Below the pieces are notes generated by a model. It worked only from the letters and a program-made list of their open reading frames with translations, was not told the origin of the DNA and made no database searches. Below are positions 33,194-44,306 of a stretch of 64,000 bases of DNA, piece by piece (the first letter of the stretch is position 1; each line of letters starts with the position of its first letter). This DNA is from Acephala macrosclerotiorum. Lineage: Eukaryota > Ascomycota > Leotiomycetes > Helotiales > Mollisiaceae. A program made the position numbers and the translations under genes. The stretch lies in the NCBI GenBank assembly GCA_014904845.1, contig MU119459.1:1-64000 (forward strand), in the 5' to 3' direction.

Positions 33194-35031
33194 TCATTCT
33201 TTAAAGAACTTCCTCCCTTTAAGGATATCAGGTAGATACTGCTGGACAAAAGTCAATTTCAATATGGTAAGACTTTTGCAAATAAAACAGGAGGGAGGAA
33301 GAGATTATCTCACCTCCTGCTCGACCGTCCCTTGTTTGTGGTCAGGGTTAGACTTTGAATCCTTCCTATGTTCCAAATCCTCTATCAATTCTGCTGGCAC
33401 ATGCCTGAGATGCACTGGCACGGGCAGAGCAGAGACCTCAGGCTCTTTCAGAGCTGTCAAAGCGCTAGCTAGGCCAAGAAACACGCTCATACTCTTTTTC
33501 GCCCTTGCCAAAGCAACAGTAGCATGCGCGAGACTTATTCGACATTCTGGCATACCGATCTTCTCTACGGCAGAATAAGCAGCAGTGGCAAGAGGTAGTA
33601 AACTGTTATCGGCTATTCCAATATCATCGGAAGCGATGAGTATGATGTGACGGGCGATCCATAAAGGGTCTTCGCCGGACTCGAACATGCGTGCCAGGTA
33701 GTAGAGAGCAGCATCTGGATTGCTGCCTCGGATAGACTTGTGAAAGGCAGACATGGTATCATAGCGACTGCCTCCACCCCGATCGTAAACAAGCGTTTGT
33801 GTCATTGATTTCTTGATGAGTGCTTTTGAGATGTCTAGGCGGGTCGAAAGGCTTATGGCGAGTTCAAGAAGATTCAGCGCAGTACGTGCGTCACCCGCAG
33901 CAAAGGTGGAGAGATATGTTATCATTTCAGGGTCAAGAACGGGCGACCGAGAGTGGTCTGGATATTCGAGTTCGAGGGCGCGCTCAAGAATAGTCTCGAT
34001 ATCGCTGACGGCCAGACTTTGGAGGGTGAAAGTACGGCATCGTGACAGCAATGTACTCTGAATCTTGAAAGATGGGTTCCTGCGTCTGTAAACGGGTGGT
34101 CTCAGTTTGTTGCCAAGAGAAGAGCGCCTTACTCTATTGTTGCCCCGATCAATGTTACCAGTCCTGACTCAACAGGCTCCACTATGTAATTATTAGTTAA
34201 GCTTCATCGATAAGGAAAACAGAAGAGATTGGGTGACCGAGTTCTTACAGAAGATTTCTTGTTGTGATTTGGAAAAGCGGTGTATTTCGTCACAAAATAT
34301 GATCGTCTTTCGACTAGTCAACTTCTGCTCACTTTTGGCCTGTCAGACGGTGAGTGTTCGTCTATGAAAGTTCCGAACATGAATATGAAGCTAAAATATA
34401 CCTCAGAAAATAACTTTTTGCACTCTCCAACCCCAAAATTTGTGCTGTTGATTTCTGTGAACCGGCTCTTGCCCATCGAAGCGATCACTCTCGCAATCGT
34501 TGTTTTGCCTGTCCCAGGGCCACCCCACAATATCATTGACGGTACCCGGTCTTGCATGATTAGTTCTCGAAGCACACCTTGTGGACCGACTAGCTCCTGG
34601 CCACAGATTTCGTCGAGGGTTTGTGGTCTCATTCGTGCGGCAAGAGGTAGTTCTTTATGAAAAGGGTTGCTGGTTTTCTGTTTTTTAGGAGCAAAACCTT
34701 CTTCAACATCTGCGTATTTGACGTTTGAAATACGCGATGGCGTGATAGATTCGACCCGTCTTTTGTATCCCACTGTACTTTCATCAATTGCCTTCCTGGC
34801 ACTTGATCGCGCCGCGTCGATAGAGATGGGTGCATCCACTTTCGGTAATGAATTGACGGCTGCTCGATTTGGTGCGGGTCGCTGGAAGAAGGCTGATAGT
34901 GATGATGATGTGCCATCCTCATTACTAGGTTCATGAGAGTCCTCCTCAACGAAAGTTTGGCATTCTGAGTCGATATGCTGGTTAATATTTGCCGATTTGA
35001 CGGGTTTTGTACAAATCGGACACTCGACCAT
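33194..35031 (-). CDS. MGS1: MGS1/WRNIP1-type AAA+ ATPase, 526 aa
   Basis: The exons are 35031-34402, 34339-34249, 34181-34133, 34079-33314 and 33238-33194. The introns are 62, 67, 53 and 75 bases, and the sum is 527 codons. The N-terminus has a UBZ4-type zinc finger (CPICTKPVKSANINQHIDSE, then C), which binds ubiquitin. The AAA core has Walker A (WGGPGTGKTT), Walker B (TIIFCDEIHRFSKSQQ), sensor 1 (TLIGATIENPSF) and an arginine-finger region (STLLSRCRTFTL). The C-terminal MgsA-type segment ends YLPDILKGRKFFKE. The protein acts in replication-fork maintenance with PCNA and polymerase delta. The C-terminus stops a little earlier than in relatives, so a lost short tail is possible. Confidence 0.93.
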
Positions 35032-35720
35032 TGTTAACTAAGAATATAGCCTTTATTGTTCGGCAGTTAAATGGTACGGGACAGCAGAAATGTCGAACAA
35101 CTGATTGCTTATCGCAAATTTTCCGGCGAAGTAAAATTAGTCGATTTATCTGGAAGCTTTAAGATCTGATTGATAATAGAAATAATGAGTCACAATGTGG
35201 CAACGATCGCCCAGGGACGCCGATGGTACTCTGCTGACCGAGACATGGACGTCACGATACACAGGCCACGAGATATAGTGGCACTATTCCCACTGCCCCC
35301 TTAAGGTTAAGTACTGAGCCGAATGTCTCCAAGCGTTGCCAGGGCTTGACGCCACTGCTAGGGACATTGCATGGCTTGCACGGGTTGTAATTGGTTCTCG
35401 GGGCTCAAGTCAGGCGCACGGCCCCAAAAAACATCGCTATGTTACACAACATTTCTCTCAGGCTACCCTGAGCTTCAGGGTTAGACCTACCGTATGTCCT
35501 TGTGGCATGGAGCTCCTGTTGCAAGAATTCAAACTAGAATAAGTTGTTTGTCATAATTCAATAACTTATTGTAAATAAAACAACGCCCTACCTAGCCTAT
35601 CATAAAGCTCTCAAATACGCACTCTCTCAACGTTTCTTGCATATAACGCCACTGTATCTTAGTTGGATTCAATCACCCTTTTCATTAAGTACGAGCATCT
35701 CCTCATCTTCTTTCTCATGT
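35032..35720. other. Gene-free stretch
   Basis: It is upstream of MGS1, so that promoter is here. No tRNA or other RNA gene was recognised. Frames are short and featureless. Confidence 0.5.
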
Positions 35721-36227
35721 TTACCAGTAGTTAATCGAAGCCAAATAATCTATAAGCTGAGCACAAATATCGTGAGCGGTATAGTGATTGCCCAGTCCCA
35801 TCCAGAATTGGGGTCTTGTCTCGAACAAGGTATTGCCAGTCACATCAACCGTCATGTTGAAGAACGTCATTGCAAACAGAGATTGCTTGATACCAGTGAC
35901 GTTCATAAGACATTTGATGTGTATCATTAGAGTAATAGTAGCACCAGGTAGAAAAATCATGGTAAGTAAGGCAAGAGTCTTCGTAACCGAGCTATCTCGC
36001 TTGCTCGATAGAATAATTGGCCTGGAGGTACGAGAGATTTGTCAGTTTAGCTTATTATCTCGCTGGGCAATGAAATTACGGACTTGAACCAGATTATAGT
36101 TAGCTTTGGTATATTGCTTCATGCTCGCACTGTTTGCAGTTATGGAATTCAAGAAATACATACCACAGAAACCACCAAGCAGGACTTCTTGGAAGCGAAG
36201 AAGCAAGATCTTTCGAGAACTGATCAA
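35721..36227 (-). pseudogene. Remnant of a CorA-like Mg2+ transporter domain
   Basis: Minus-strand frames give FIAQRDNKLN, then SSKRDSSVTKTLALLTMIFL with PG, and SLFAMTFFNMTV with PQFWMGLG. This order matches the C-terminal part of fungal CorA-like proteins: a long helix with QRD and SKRDS, then the membrane segments beginning TMIFLPGT and FSMTFF. A TGA interrupts the helix. The GMN-type signature is not recognisable, and the 5' half is absent. An intron may lie between FLPG and SLFAM, but its expected donor is poor (GTGCTA). It is best read as a truncated, mutated copy. Confidence 0.5.
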
Positions 36228-36630
36228 GTAATCGAGATGACGCCTTAATTGCTTTTAGGCTGCTCGTTTCCCCCCCCCCCCAAATGGGGACCGACTTGTT
36301 TAGATCTTTGCATCAATTAAAAATTTGCGAGTAATTTTACTAAAAAGCTCGGTTTCCGATTATTTAAACTTAGGCCCTTTCGCACCTCTTTACTGAAGCT
36401 TATACTACTCAAACTTCTTCCCGCCGCACGTCCTCGTGGGGCCTTATAGGGGACAAAACGAGCAGCCTAATTGCTTCGATGAAGAATGCAAAAATTCGCA
36501 ATCATTGAACGGAAAAGCCAGTGTCCCATTGGCTCTTTCGCCGATCTCTCTCTCTCTGAATAAGTCGTAAATGTTCTAGAACCACTTCTGAGTCTTTTTC
36601 AGACACCCTAGCCTCTGAACTACACATGCT
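36228..36630. other. Gene-free stretch
   Basis: It contains a run of C near 36270-36281 and no coding signal. Confidence 0.5.
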
Positions 36631-36729
36631 AAGTTGATGATGATGATGATGATGAAATTGATTTTCGTCCAGCGAGACCTCCCGAAGGGTATGGGGACGT
36701 GCTAAGCTATGGAATTACATACAAAGTAC
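36631..36729. repeat. Dispersed repeat, copy 2
   Basis: It begins AAGTTGATGATGATG and contains TTTTCGTCCAGCGAGACC, CTCCCGAAGGGTAT, GGACGTGCTAAGCT and GGAATTACATACAAAGT. The order is the same as in the copy at 29201-29330. A partial third copy (GCTAAGTTGATGA ... TCGTCCAGCGAGAC) lies at 37425-37488. Confidence 0.6.
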
Positions 36730-37865
36730 TACCCTAGAAAGCATTTCATAGTGGCAAAAAAGCCGGCCAAAAGGTTGGTTGACAGAGTCCCTTCCCCTAC
36801 GGTGGGATGGGCAAAGATGAAGTGAACGCTACTTTGAAATAGCCGTTGCAATCGCCCGCAAAAGCACTCCCCCTACTAAGACACTCTCCTTCTCCCTTCC
36901 CTTCCCTTTCCTATTCTTATCCCTCTTGTCCCTTCCCCTCGATCGAGACATATAGTCACCCCCTCATAATGTTGACAGCCTTGCCTCTACTCCCTCTAAC
37001 ACTTGTGTCCCGGCCCTTAATCCTCCTTTGTAGTTTCTCTGCTAACCTGGGTATTCATATCGTCGCAGGTGTAGGTGCTAGAGGCCCAGCTCGAGTAAAA
37101 GTAGGTGTGTCGCAATGAGGCAATATGCCGCAAACCGATCGAAGTAAAATGATTCGAGTTCTAGTCGTAGTAGCGAGAAAGAAGAGGGGGAGAAGAGGCT
37201 ACAGTAGTAAATGCGATAGCCCTCTGCGTCGTTGCTGTGTTTGCTGGTGGTAGAATCTAATCAGAGTTTTCTTCGCGTGAAAACTCTGATCCCAGACCCT
37301 AGGATCACCATTTTTGACTCAATCTTGGCTCTGCAGACAGCACAAAAGCTGCTGGAGGTTCGTAGGAGACACCCGCAGAGTCCTAAGACTCTGCTACTGA
37401 CAGGTGTTGAGTCGTCGTCCCCCCATGCTAAGTTGATGAACGAGCGATGACAAGTCTAACGCTAGGGGGTCGTCCAGCGAGACAGACTTCTCTATATCAT
37501 CTCAAATCAAAGCATTCTAACCCGTCTCCGCTTCAATTCTTCTTAGCAATGAGCCTGCATTGGCAAATGTTCCGAGAGCAAGTGACCTGCCCATGTCAAT
37601 AATCATTACCAGTAGCATCAACGGGTGCATTTGGCCTGCCATTGACTTTATGTACTGTTTGAGACGTTGAAACCCTCAGAAAATTCGCAACGGAGTAGTG
37701 CCTTGATCGTGTTGGTAAGAGGATCACAAGGCGCTGCGATGGACCAGAACGGTAGAAAGTGAAAACGTGTAGCAAATATATAAGCTGGCCAATTTTTAGC
37801 GCGCGTTGTATTGCAAATATTGCCGAGATCTATTATTCTTACAGGGATTGCAAGTTTTTCCTCCC
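36730..37865. other. Gene-free stretch with partial repeat copy
   Basis: A pyrimidine-rich segment occupies 36,880-36,960. The third partial copy of the dispersed repeat is at 37425-37488. No gene is supported. The 6-base target duplication of the neighbouring transposon is at 37860-37865. Confidence 0.45.
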
Positions 37866-39264
37866 CTCTCCACCGGAGCAAAAAGTGGCCGATTTTGTGC
37901 ACGGGCCAAAAACACCAAAGATTAGAACCTCAATTTATCTACCTAACTAGTACTTCGTCATCTGCCCACCAAGCCTCTGGCATTCATGTAGCCTTTTGGT
38001 ATACCATTTGTATATCTCATTAATCTTGTTTTGGTTTGTATCCTCACCAAAAACCTCTTTAAACCGCTCTAAAGCAACTTTTTTCGAGGCACATTTGCGT
38101 TTATAGAACGTCTTTTTGATCGAGTGAGCCATAGACTCTATAATCGAGAGATCAAAGGAGTTTCCAGGGCTTGTAAGCAGCTTAATCCCATGTTTTTTGG
38201 TTCAAGCAGTCGTAGCTTTTGAATCATGAGCCGAATTTTTATCCTGCCAAAAAGTGATACCTTGTAAATCCTCTCGAAATTGGTCCAAAATATCGATATA
38301 GACTTCCGAGGTCGTCTTGCCTACAGAATTTGGAACCTCATAAGCAATAGACCTCCGGTAGTTCATTCCAACGATACAAAAGACGTTGATTAGCTTGAGA
38401 TGATCCTCTTCTCAAGCCTTGGCTTTTGTATCCTTAGAAGTAACCTTGCGATAAACATTAGTTGCTGCATCTCTATGTTTTCGATCCATCCTCCTCTTGA
38501 TCCTTCTCGTTGTTTGAGTGCCTACCCCAAAGTGAAACTCATCGCAGAAATAAACATCCTTCCAATTCACAGAATGTGGCCGTTCTTTGAGTTGATCCCC
38601 CGCAAAATCATATCTCTGGTCTGCTTGTTTTTGAGGCAATTCCTTCTCTTCATGGCACACTGCATTGATAATCTTTTCATCTCTTTTGCAAGCTCTTTGG
38701 ATCGTCTGAGAGTCTACCTCTCGAAAGCCTAATGGTTTGAAGTGCTGAGTCTTTGGCAGATCTACACCGACCATCTCTGCAATATCTGGCCATAGTGCAC
38801 CCTTATCCTCTTGATCGATATTCTCGTCATCGATAAAGTTTCCAATTGCCGCCGTATCATCTCTTGTGAGAGCGTTTTTTGGCTTTCGAGGATCTACTCC
38901 GATATCTGGTCGATTGTGCAAAGTTCGGACTTGTTTAGAATCGATAATTCGACTTTGGGATCGAGTAGAAACGTTCGTGATTTCCTTTAAAACATCCCTC
39001 GAGATCTTGATATTGCATTTTTGCTCTATGCACTTTGCGATCAAAATAGCAGACCTCTAAAAGGTTGTAATGTGCCCATCTTCTGCAAATAGCTCAGGGG
39101 GAGGCGTAAAATGCTTTTGGCGGCATTTATAAGGTCTGGTGGAAGGCATGGTGGGTGGTAGAGTGGATAGAAGTGGGTTGTTTATTCATAACTGGTCATT
39201 ATTTTGAGATGTTGGTGTTTATGGCCCGTGCACAAAATCGGCCAGTTTTTGCTCCGGTGGAGAG
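37866..39264. mobile_element. 1.4-kb DDE transposon with 50-bp terminal inverted repeats
   Basis: The left end (37866-37915) and right end (39215-39264) are inverted repeats with only two mismatches over 50 bases. Both begin CTCTCCACCGGAGC and contain TGGCCGATTTTGTGCACGGG. The element is flanked by CCTCCC on both sides (37860-37865 and 39265-39270), which looks like a 6-base target duplication. Between the ends is one transposase gene on the minus strand. The transposase resembles the Tc1/mariner-like group, which normally duplicates TA, so the 6-base duplication is unexpected. Confidence 0.82.
37947..39149 (-). pseudogene. Tc1/mariner-like transposase with three nonsense codons
   Basis: A continuous frame of 401 codons starts with the ATG at 39149 (MPSTRPYKCRQKHFTPPPE) and ends with TAG at 37947. 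It contains three in-frame stops and no frameshift: a TAG after HITTF, a TGA after KAKA (38412-38414) and a TGA after KATTA (near 38205). Motifs of a DDE transposase are visible: an N-terminal helix-turn-helix region, VYFCDEFHFGVG (first Asp), FWQDKNSAHDS (second Asp), and SPGNSFDLSIIESMA (the third acidic residue). All three stops need only one C-to-T change on one strand. The transposase is inactive as it stands. Confidence 0.82.
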
Positions 39265-40133
39265 CCTCCCGTATCTTCACTAGCAAAACTAGCGAAGATT
39301 GTGCGCTCAGCAGCGAGAGTCTGCGTGTATCGAGGAGATATCCCAAGAGTGCTAAAGCAGTCCATGCCTATTAGACCAATCTCACGGTGAAGTTCGATAC
39401 AGAAGAGGAACGTTTAGGTCCAAGAAAAACTCCCATCCTCGTGACCTGCTGCGACGGGGAGACTTCACGACTGGCAAAACCTCGATGCTGCGGGGCAAGG
39501 GTGGGACCGCATTGAGCATATTTCAAAGAGCAAAAGAAGAAGGTGTGAGTGGTCACAGGGTGGTAGGACGCAGCTTGTGGGGCTAGACTACTGGTCTCAT
39601 CCCATGCAAAGACTTGCAAAAGAATCCTGACAGTCGCCATTGATGTTACCATTTGCCACAAGAATATTGGTTTCCTGTTCAGAGCTTCGGTTCCGGTGCT
39701 TTTAGAAGCTTCCAGCCAGTGCGAGCTCACCGTGGAGCAATTTGGCACGACTTCCGTCCTTCTTTCCAAACATTTTGAGCGTGGTCGAGCATCGAGCACT
39801 ATTCTCAAAACAGACATTGTTCTCAGACGACAGATACCTATTATTCTGTAACATTGATCCTCAGCATATAGCCGTATATCTCATTACTCGCAGCCTGAAG
39901 CGGCTCGTCCGCTCTCCTGGGCTGCTTTCCAGCGGGACATGTCCGTGGAGGAGAGCGTTTGAGCTTGTTTGCGAGGGAATAAACGAGCAACCCCCGAACG
40001 CCGCATATGACTGGCCGGAGCGTTGTGATGAAGTGATATTACCGTTTTGGAATTTGTACCTGCCAGTGAGAGTCTTCTCACTATAATATTGCCCTACTCT
40101 TCTGCTACCGCATTTTTCTTCAAGTGTTGAAGT
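39265..40133. other. Intergenic, unassigned
   Basis: The longest frames (148 codons minus at 39371-39817; 114 codons plus at 39742-40086) have no recognised domain. Some sequence may be decayed coding DNA upstream of the ferric reductase relic, but no family could be named. Confidence 0.4.
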
Positions 40134-42350
40134 ATAGCACCGACAATCCTCACCCATCTCTTGCTCGCTCTTCAGGTCCTCTCTACCAATGGTCACGTTA
40201 CGAGTGGACGAGATGGTCATGGCTCCATCGGCTATGGCATCAATATGTACGATCTCGAATGTGCGTACTCATGTTGAGATGTCCTCAGTTCCAGCGCTCT
40301 CAACTGTTCGATGTGGCCCGACAACATGACCACTTCCGGCATGACTTTGAATATGATGGAGATGGACATGTCAGACTTCTCGGCCTCGCCCGCCTGCTAT
40401 GCAAGCGATGACATTTTTCTTCAAAGTCTCGGTTGGTGCCTGAACTCATATTGCGGCTGACAAATTCCTGTTCACGAACTTGAGCTCTGGTGGCTCCAAA
40501 ATGTTGCTGAGAGACAACAAGTTCAATCTACACCGAAGCTCACTTATCAACAAGCCCTCGCGCGAGTTACAATCACGCCGAACGTGACCATAGTCAGTGG
40601 AGACCCTCTGAACCAAACCTCATTGGTAGCATACTCGGACTATATCCAGAACTGAAACGCTCAAGTCGCCTTTGAAAGGCAAGAAAGAATTCATGAAAGA
40701 TACGGGGAATCTCAAGAAGAGGATTCAGTCCGAAACATACTGATTTGCTTAGGCTTGTTGTTCTTCTCTCGGGATTTGTTATTCCAGTTAGCTTCTCTCT
40801 CTTCCGATTCTTACCCTTCCCAAATTTCTGGTGACCAAGTTCAATGCATTGCTTATTGATCCGCCTCTCTTCGGCAAACATCATGTGGTACTGATCATTT
40901 TCGGTTTGGTTCAAGCACCAACATGTTGTCAAGGATTATTCACTGCCTATCTGCTCCTACTCAACTTTCTCCTATGTGCCGTTAGGGTTAACGTGATATG
41001 CTGTATATATCTTCATTCTCACCGCTCTTTGGCTCATCATCCTTAATATATCATCCCTTCAGACTATCATAGCCGTCAACTATCACTCCTTGGAACCGAA
41101 TAGCTGGTACCCCAACGGCGGACACGATGAGGTCCTAACTTATGTCACGAATAGAATGGGCGTTCTAAGTTTCGCTAACCTCCCGCTACTGTTCTTGTAC
41201 GCAGGTCGAAACAATGTACTGCTGTACATCACCAATTGGCTCCACTCGACTTTCATTCTTTTACACCGATGGATCGCATATATCGCCACCTTTGAAGCGT
41301 GTCTCCACTCTGCAGTCTGGCTTCAGAACTACATCACCTTGAAAGCATACTCTACCGGAAGCAGGCTTGTATACTGGTACTGGGGAATCATCGCAACGCT
41401 GGCTATGTCTCTTTTGGTTCCGTTGTCAATCCTGCCCATTAGACGAAAACTCTACGAAGTCTTCCTCGTTTGGGACGTTGCTCTCTCGGCTATTGTTGTC
41501 GTTGGGTGCTACCTTCACATTTATGACCGCTTTGAGCACCTGAGACATGGATCACCATCACGATAGGAGTCCGGGCTTTCGACCGAGTGATGCGTTTCTT
41601 GAGAATTGTTCGCAACGGGATCTGCACAGCGGAGATCACTCCTATCGATGACGACTACCTCCGCGTGGAGATTGAAGGTATCTCGGGCATGGGGCACGCA
41701 TAAATTTACTTCCCATTCCTAACTTGGAGAGCCTGGGAGAATCATCCTTTCTTGGTCGCAGCGACGTTACTTCCATATACCGAAGATGCACCATCGTTAG
41801 ATGCAGAGGCGCATCCCAGCGCTGATTCAGAGGTCGGCATTAAAGATATCTCTACTAAGAGCCACGAAGTAAGAAGCAATAAAGTCAACTAACCTCCTAC
41901 CTCGAGTCGGACTCACGTTCCTGATTCGCACACGTGAAGGCTTGACATCGAAATTCCCGCGCCAAGGTTCCATCAAAGTGCTTGTCGAGTCCATGTACGG
42001 TAAACACGATGATATCTCAGCCTATACTTCCCTAGTTTGTATAGCTGGAGGCGTCGTAGTCACAACAGTATTGCCTTAATTACAGAACCATCCAGGTGTC
42101 AAGAAATTGTAATTGGAAGGGTGCGCAACGAGCAGATCGTGAAGGCGTTGACAAGGAAGTCTTCATTGGGACGAGAATGGTCGTCCGAGAGATTTTGGAG
42201 GATGTGGTGAGCAAGTCTGGAGATGGAGTCGTGGTTGTGGTGAGTGGGCCGCTAGAGTTGGCGGACGAGGTTAGGGTGACTGTAAGCGAGGCGGGAAGAA
42301 AGGGGGAACGGAAGAACATCAAACTTGTGGAAGAGTCCTTTTCTTGGTAG
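40134..42350 (+). pseudogene. Ferric/cupric reductase (FRE family) relic
   Basis: The pieces are in the right order for a fungal ferric reductase. They are a signal-peptide-like start (APTILTHLLLALQVLSTNG), a Cys-containing outer domain (YDLECAYSC; ACYASDDIFLQSLGWCLNSY), membrane segments with heme histidines (NWLHSTFILLHRWIAYIA; ACLHSAVWLQ), a VVVGCYLHIYDRFEH segment, the FAD-binding ENHPFLVAATLLPY, and a C-terminus VVVVVSGPLELADEVR ... EESFSW then stop. The expected start codon reads ATA (40134-40136). TGA stops occur at 40275-40277 and later, and the frame changes several times between 40,700 and 42,100. The family takes electrons from NADPH to reduce surface iron or copper. This copy cannot do so. 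Confidence 0.8.
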
Positions 42351-42717
42351 AATTTGACGAAATGCTCGGATATAAATGCCTCAGGCGTAGCACGCAAAGA
42401 TCTTGCGATTAACCTTTGTATACTATAGCCAAAGTTTTAAAGTAGCGAGTTAATTCTAGTTCATACATATAGAAAGACAAATACAAGAAGCATATTTTCT
42501 TCAGAAACATACATAACTCTATAGGCAGACTTGAATCAGGCAAGCTGACGCTTGATAAGTACTCCAAAGATTACGAAAATTTCTCGTGCAGTCGAATCCA
42601 AGTTCAACGAGGAAGCTTCACGCCGATTTGGCATGCTTCGTGACGCTTTGAACATGAATACCATCCTTGCTACTAAGATCAATATCTCCAAGATTCTCGG
42701 TAACTAGTGCATCTCTA
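42351..42717. other. Intergenic, no supported gene
   Basis: It separates the ferric reductase relic from the MFS remnant; the two are convergent. No feature was seen. Confidence 0.45.
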
Positions 42718-42985
42718 AATAACTTAGTAATCTCTTTGAGCCCCCCACTTCGTCTCCAGCAGAAAGAAGTCATAAATCAGCCCAACAGTAAAATTGCTCG
42801 CAATAAAAAGGGAATCGTCTCTCCAGCTGACGTTTTCGATAGTAACAGGCGCGGTCTAAGCAAAGGCGATGGCAATGAGAGCCTTACAGAAGACTACGAG
42901 GCCAAGTCCTTTGGATCTAAGGGAGTAAGGAGCAGCCGAAAAAATACTAGAATATGGCAGCACGAGTACATCGCCCCCTTGGTAG
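42718..42985 (-). pseudogene. C-terminal remnant of an MFS sugar transporter
   Basis: One minus-strand frame reads IFSAAPYSLRSKGLGLVVFC, then ALIAIAFA, a TAG, TAPVTIENVSW, and FTVGLIYDFFLLETKW. This matches the end of fungal sugar-porter proteins: the ExxPxxLRxKG loop, the Q-containing helix 11 region, and the PETKGxxLEE signature after helix 12, here changed to LETKWGA. The TAG stands where many relatives have Gln (CAG). No upstream transporter sequence was recognised beyond the palindrome and MITE that begin at 42988. Confidence 0.6.
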
Positions 42986-42987
42986 CT

Positions 42988-43033
42988 TAAGGACATAACT
43001 TGATCTAAACCTTATTTTTAAGTTATGTCCTTA
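42988..43033. repeat. 46-bp palindrome
   Basis: TAAGGACATAACTT (42988-43001) is the exact inverse of AAGTTATGTCCTTA (43020-43033), with an 18-base loop. It adjoins a MITE directly, and the outer AGCTTAA (42985-42991) is mirrored by TTAAGCT just beyond the MITE (43307-43313). It may be a small inverted-repeat insertion of its own, or the end of an element. Confidence 0.65.
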
Positions 43034-43307
43034 CGAGCCTGGGATCAAAAGTCTGTGTTTTATAGGGCTTCTCGCTAATAAATGAACGCTAAAACTAAAT
43101 TTCGATTTTTAACTACGAAGTTAAATTAACTCGGATTTGCTTTATAAACTCACTATAGCTTCTTATAAGTATCACATTATAAGATTAAATGATTCTGATT
43201 TGTGCAGACTTTATAGTTTTAAAATGAAATCGTCGATTTTGGTTTTTGTCGCTTAAAAGTGCCTTAAAAAATGCCTGGAAAACACAGACTTATGATCCCA
43301 GGCTCGT
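43033..43307. mobile_element. 275-bp MITE
   Basis: The ends are inverted repeats of about 29 bases: ACGAGCCTGGGATCAAAAGT at the left and its inverse with one mismatch at the right, each continuing into TCTGTGTTTT. The interior is AT-rich and non-coding. Flanks are CTT|A and T|TAA, so a TA-like duplication is possible but not exact. Confidence 0.72.
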
Positions 43308-44306
43308 TAAGCTTTGAGCGGCCTTCCGTAACGAGGTTCGGACTAGCATGTTATGCTGGCTAGAAACTCGACAAACAGGGCCATAGTGACGCTAGTTTTC
43401 ACAGAGGAATGCGGATCCATTCCTTTCGAAGATGTTAGACTCTCAATTGTGAAATAGTTTGCTTCACCACCACTCCGCCTCATCGCTAATCTCGGTCTCT
43501 GCAGGTACGTTGGTTTCATGCTCAATATGATCATCTTCTTTTTCGGCCTTGGCGTCGTGGCGAAAATGGATTTGGAGAGGTTTGGGTCTGAACTTGTTTA
43601 GTGACCAGGCCCGGGTTTCTGACGCAGTCTAAGAAGTCTTTTTCTCCGAACATTTTCTACGACCAAAGCACACGTTGTCATTTTGATTGTCGAAATGAGA
43701 GGTCTATGTGTTTTAACCCGAGTTTGCGATGACTATACTATCGCTAAAAATGTGTTTCGTTCAGTCGTTATGTTCACAAAGCACCCTGAAGTTTAGGCAT
43801 GGTTAGGCAACTCAGGGTTCGCGAATGCCCAGAAGACTCAGCGATCTGGTTACAAATGCTGGGTAAAACTACCCCACACTTCATTAATCTCAATGAGAAT
43901 AGAGATTGAAGAAATTGAAAAGACCGTTCAAAAAACAAATTCAAGGGGACCAATTTTTTGACGAGGAATTGGCCGCCTAGGAGAAATGAGTACGGGGATT
44001 CCCTTACTCCTTACTGGCGGCGTTTGCAGCACAATATGCCGCAAACCACTAAAGTTCAGGGCTCGACCGCTAAAATTTAGGGTATGGTCTATGAACTGAT
44101 AGCAAGCCACTTCTGAAGCCAGAATCACCCCGAGAAGTCGACATTAAATTCTTCAGCAGCCCAAATTTCTTGACATGTTTATTTGGTTATTGATTACGCC
44201 CGAAAATACCCATACCAGCTAGCTTGAGTGGCCTACTACTCAGGAACCCATTAATGCGGGAGACTTTAACCTCGTTTCGTCTCATCCTTCGTGGATACGC
44301 TAGTGT
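43308..44306. other. Gene-free stretch with a possible C-terminal membrane fragment
   Basis: On the plus strand near 43505-43600, a CTGCAG acceptor-like site precedes a frame with a membrane helix (GFMLNMIIFFFGLGVVAK) ending MDLERFGSELV and a stop. It looks like the last exon of a membrane protein, but nothing upstream could be joined to it. Confidence 0.4.

Noticed and set aside
33100..33230. Alternative C-terminal frame for MGS1
   Set aside because: The frame YLPDILKGRKFF matches the family directly; the longer alternative frame loses that match.
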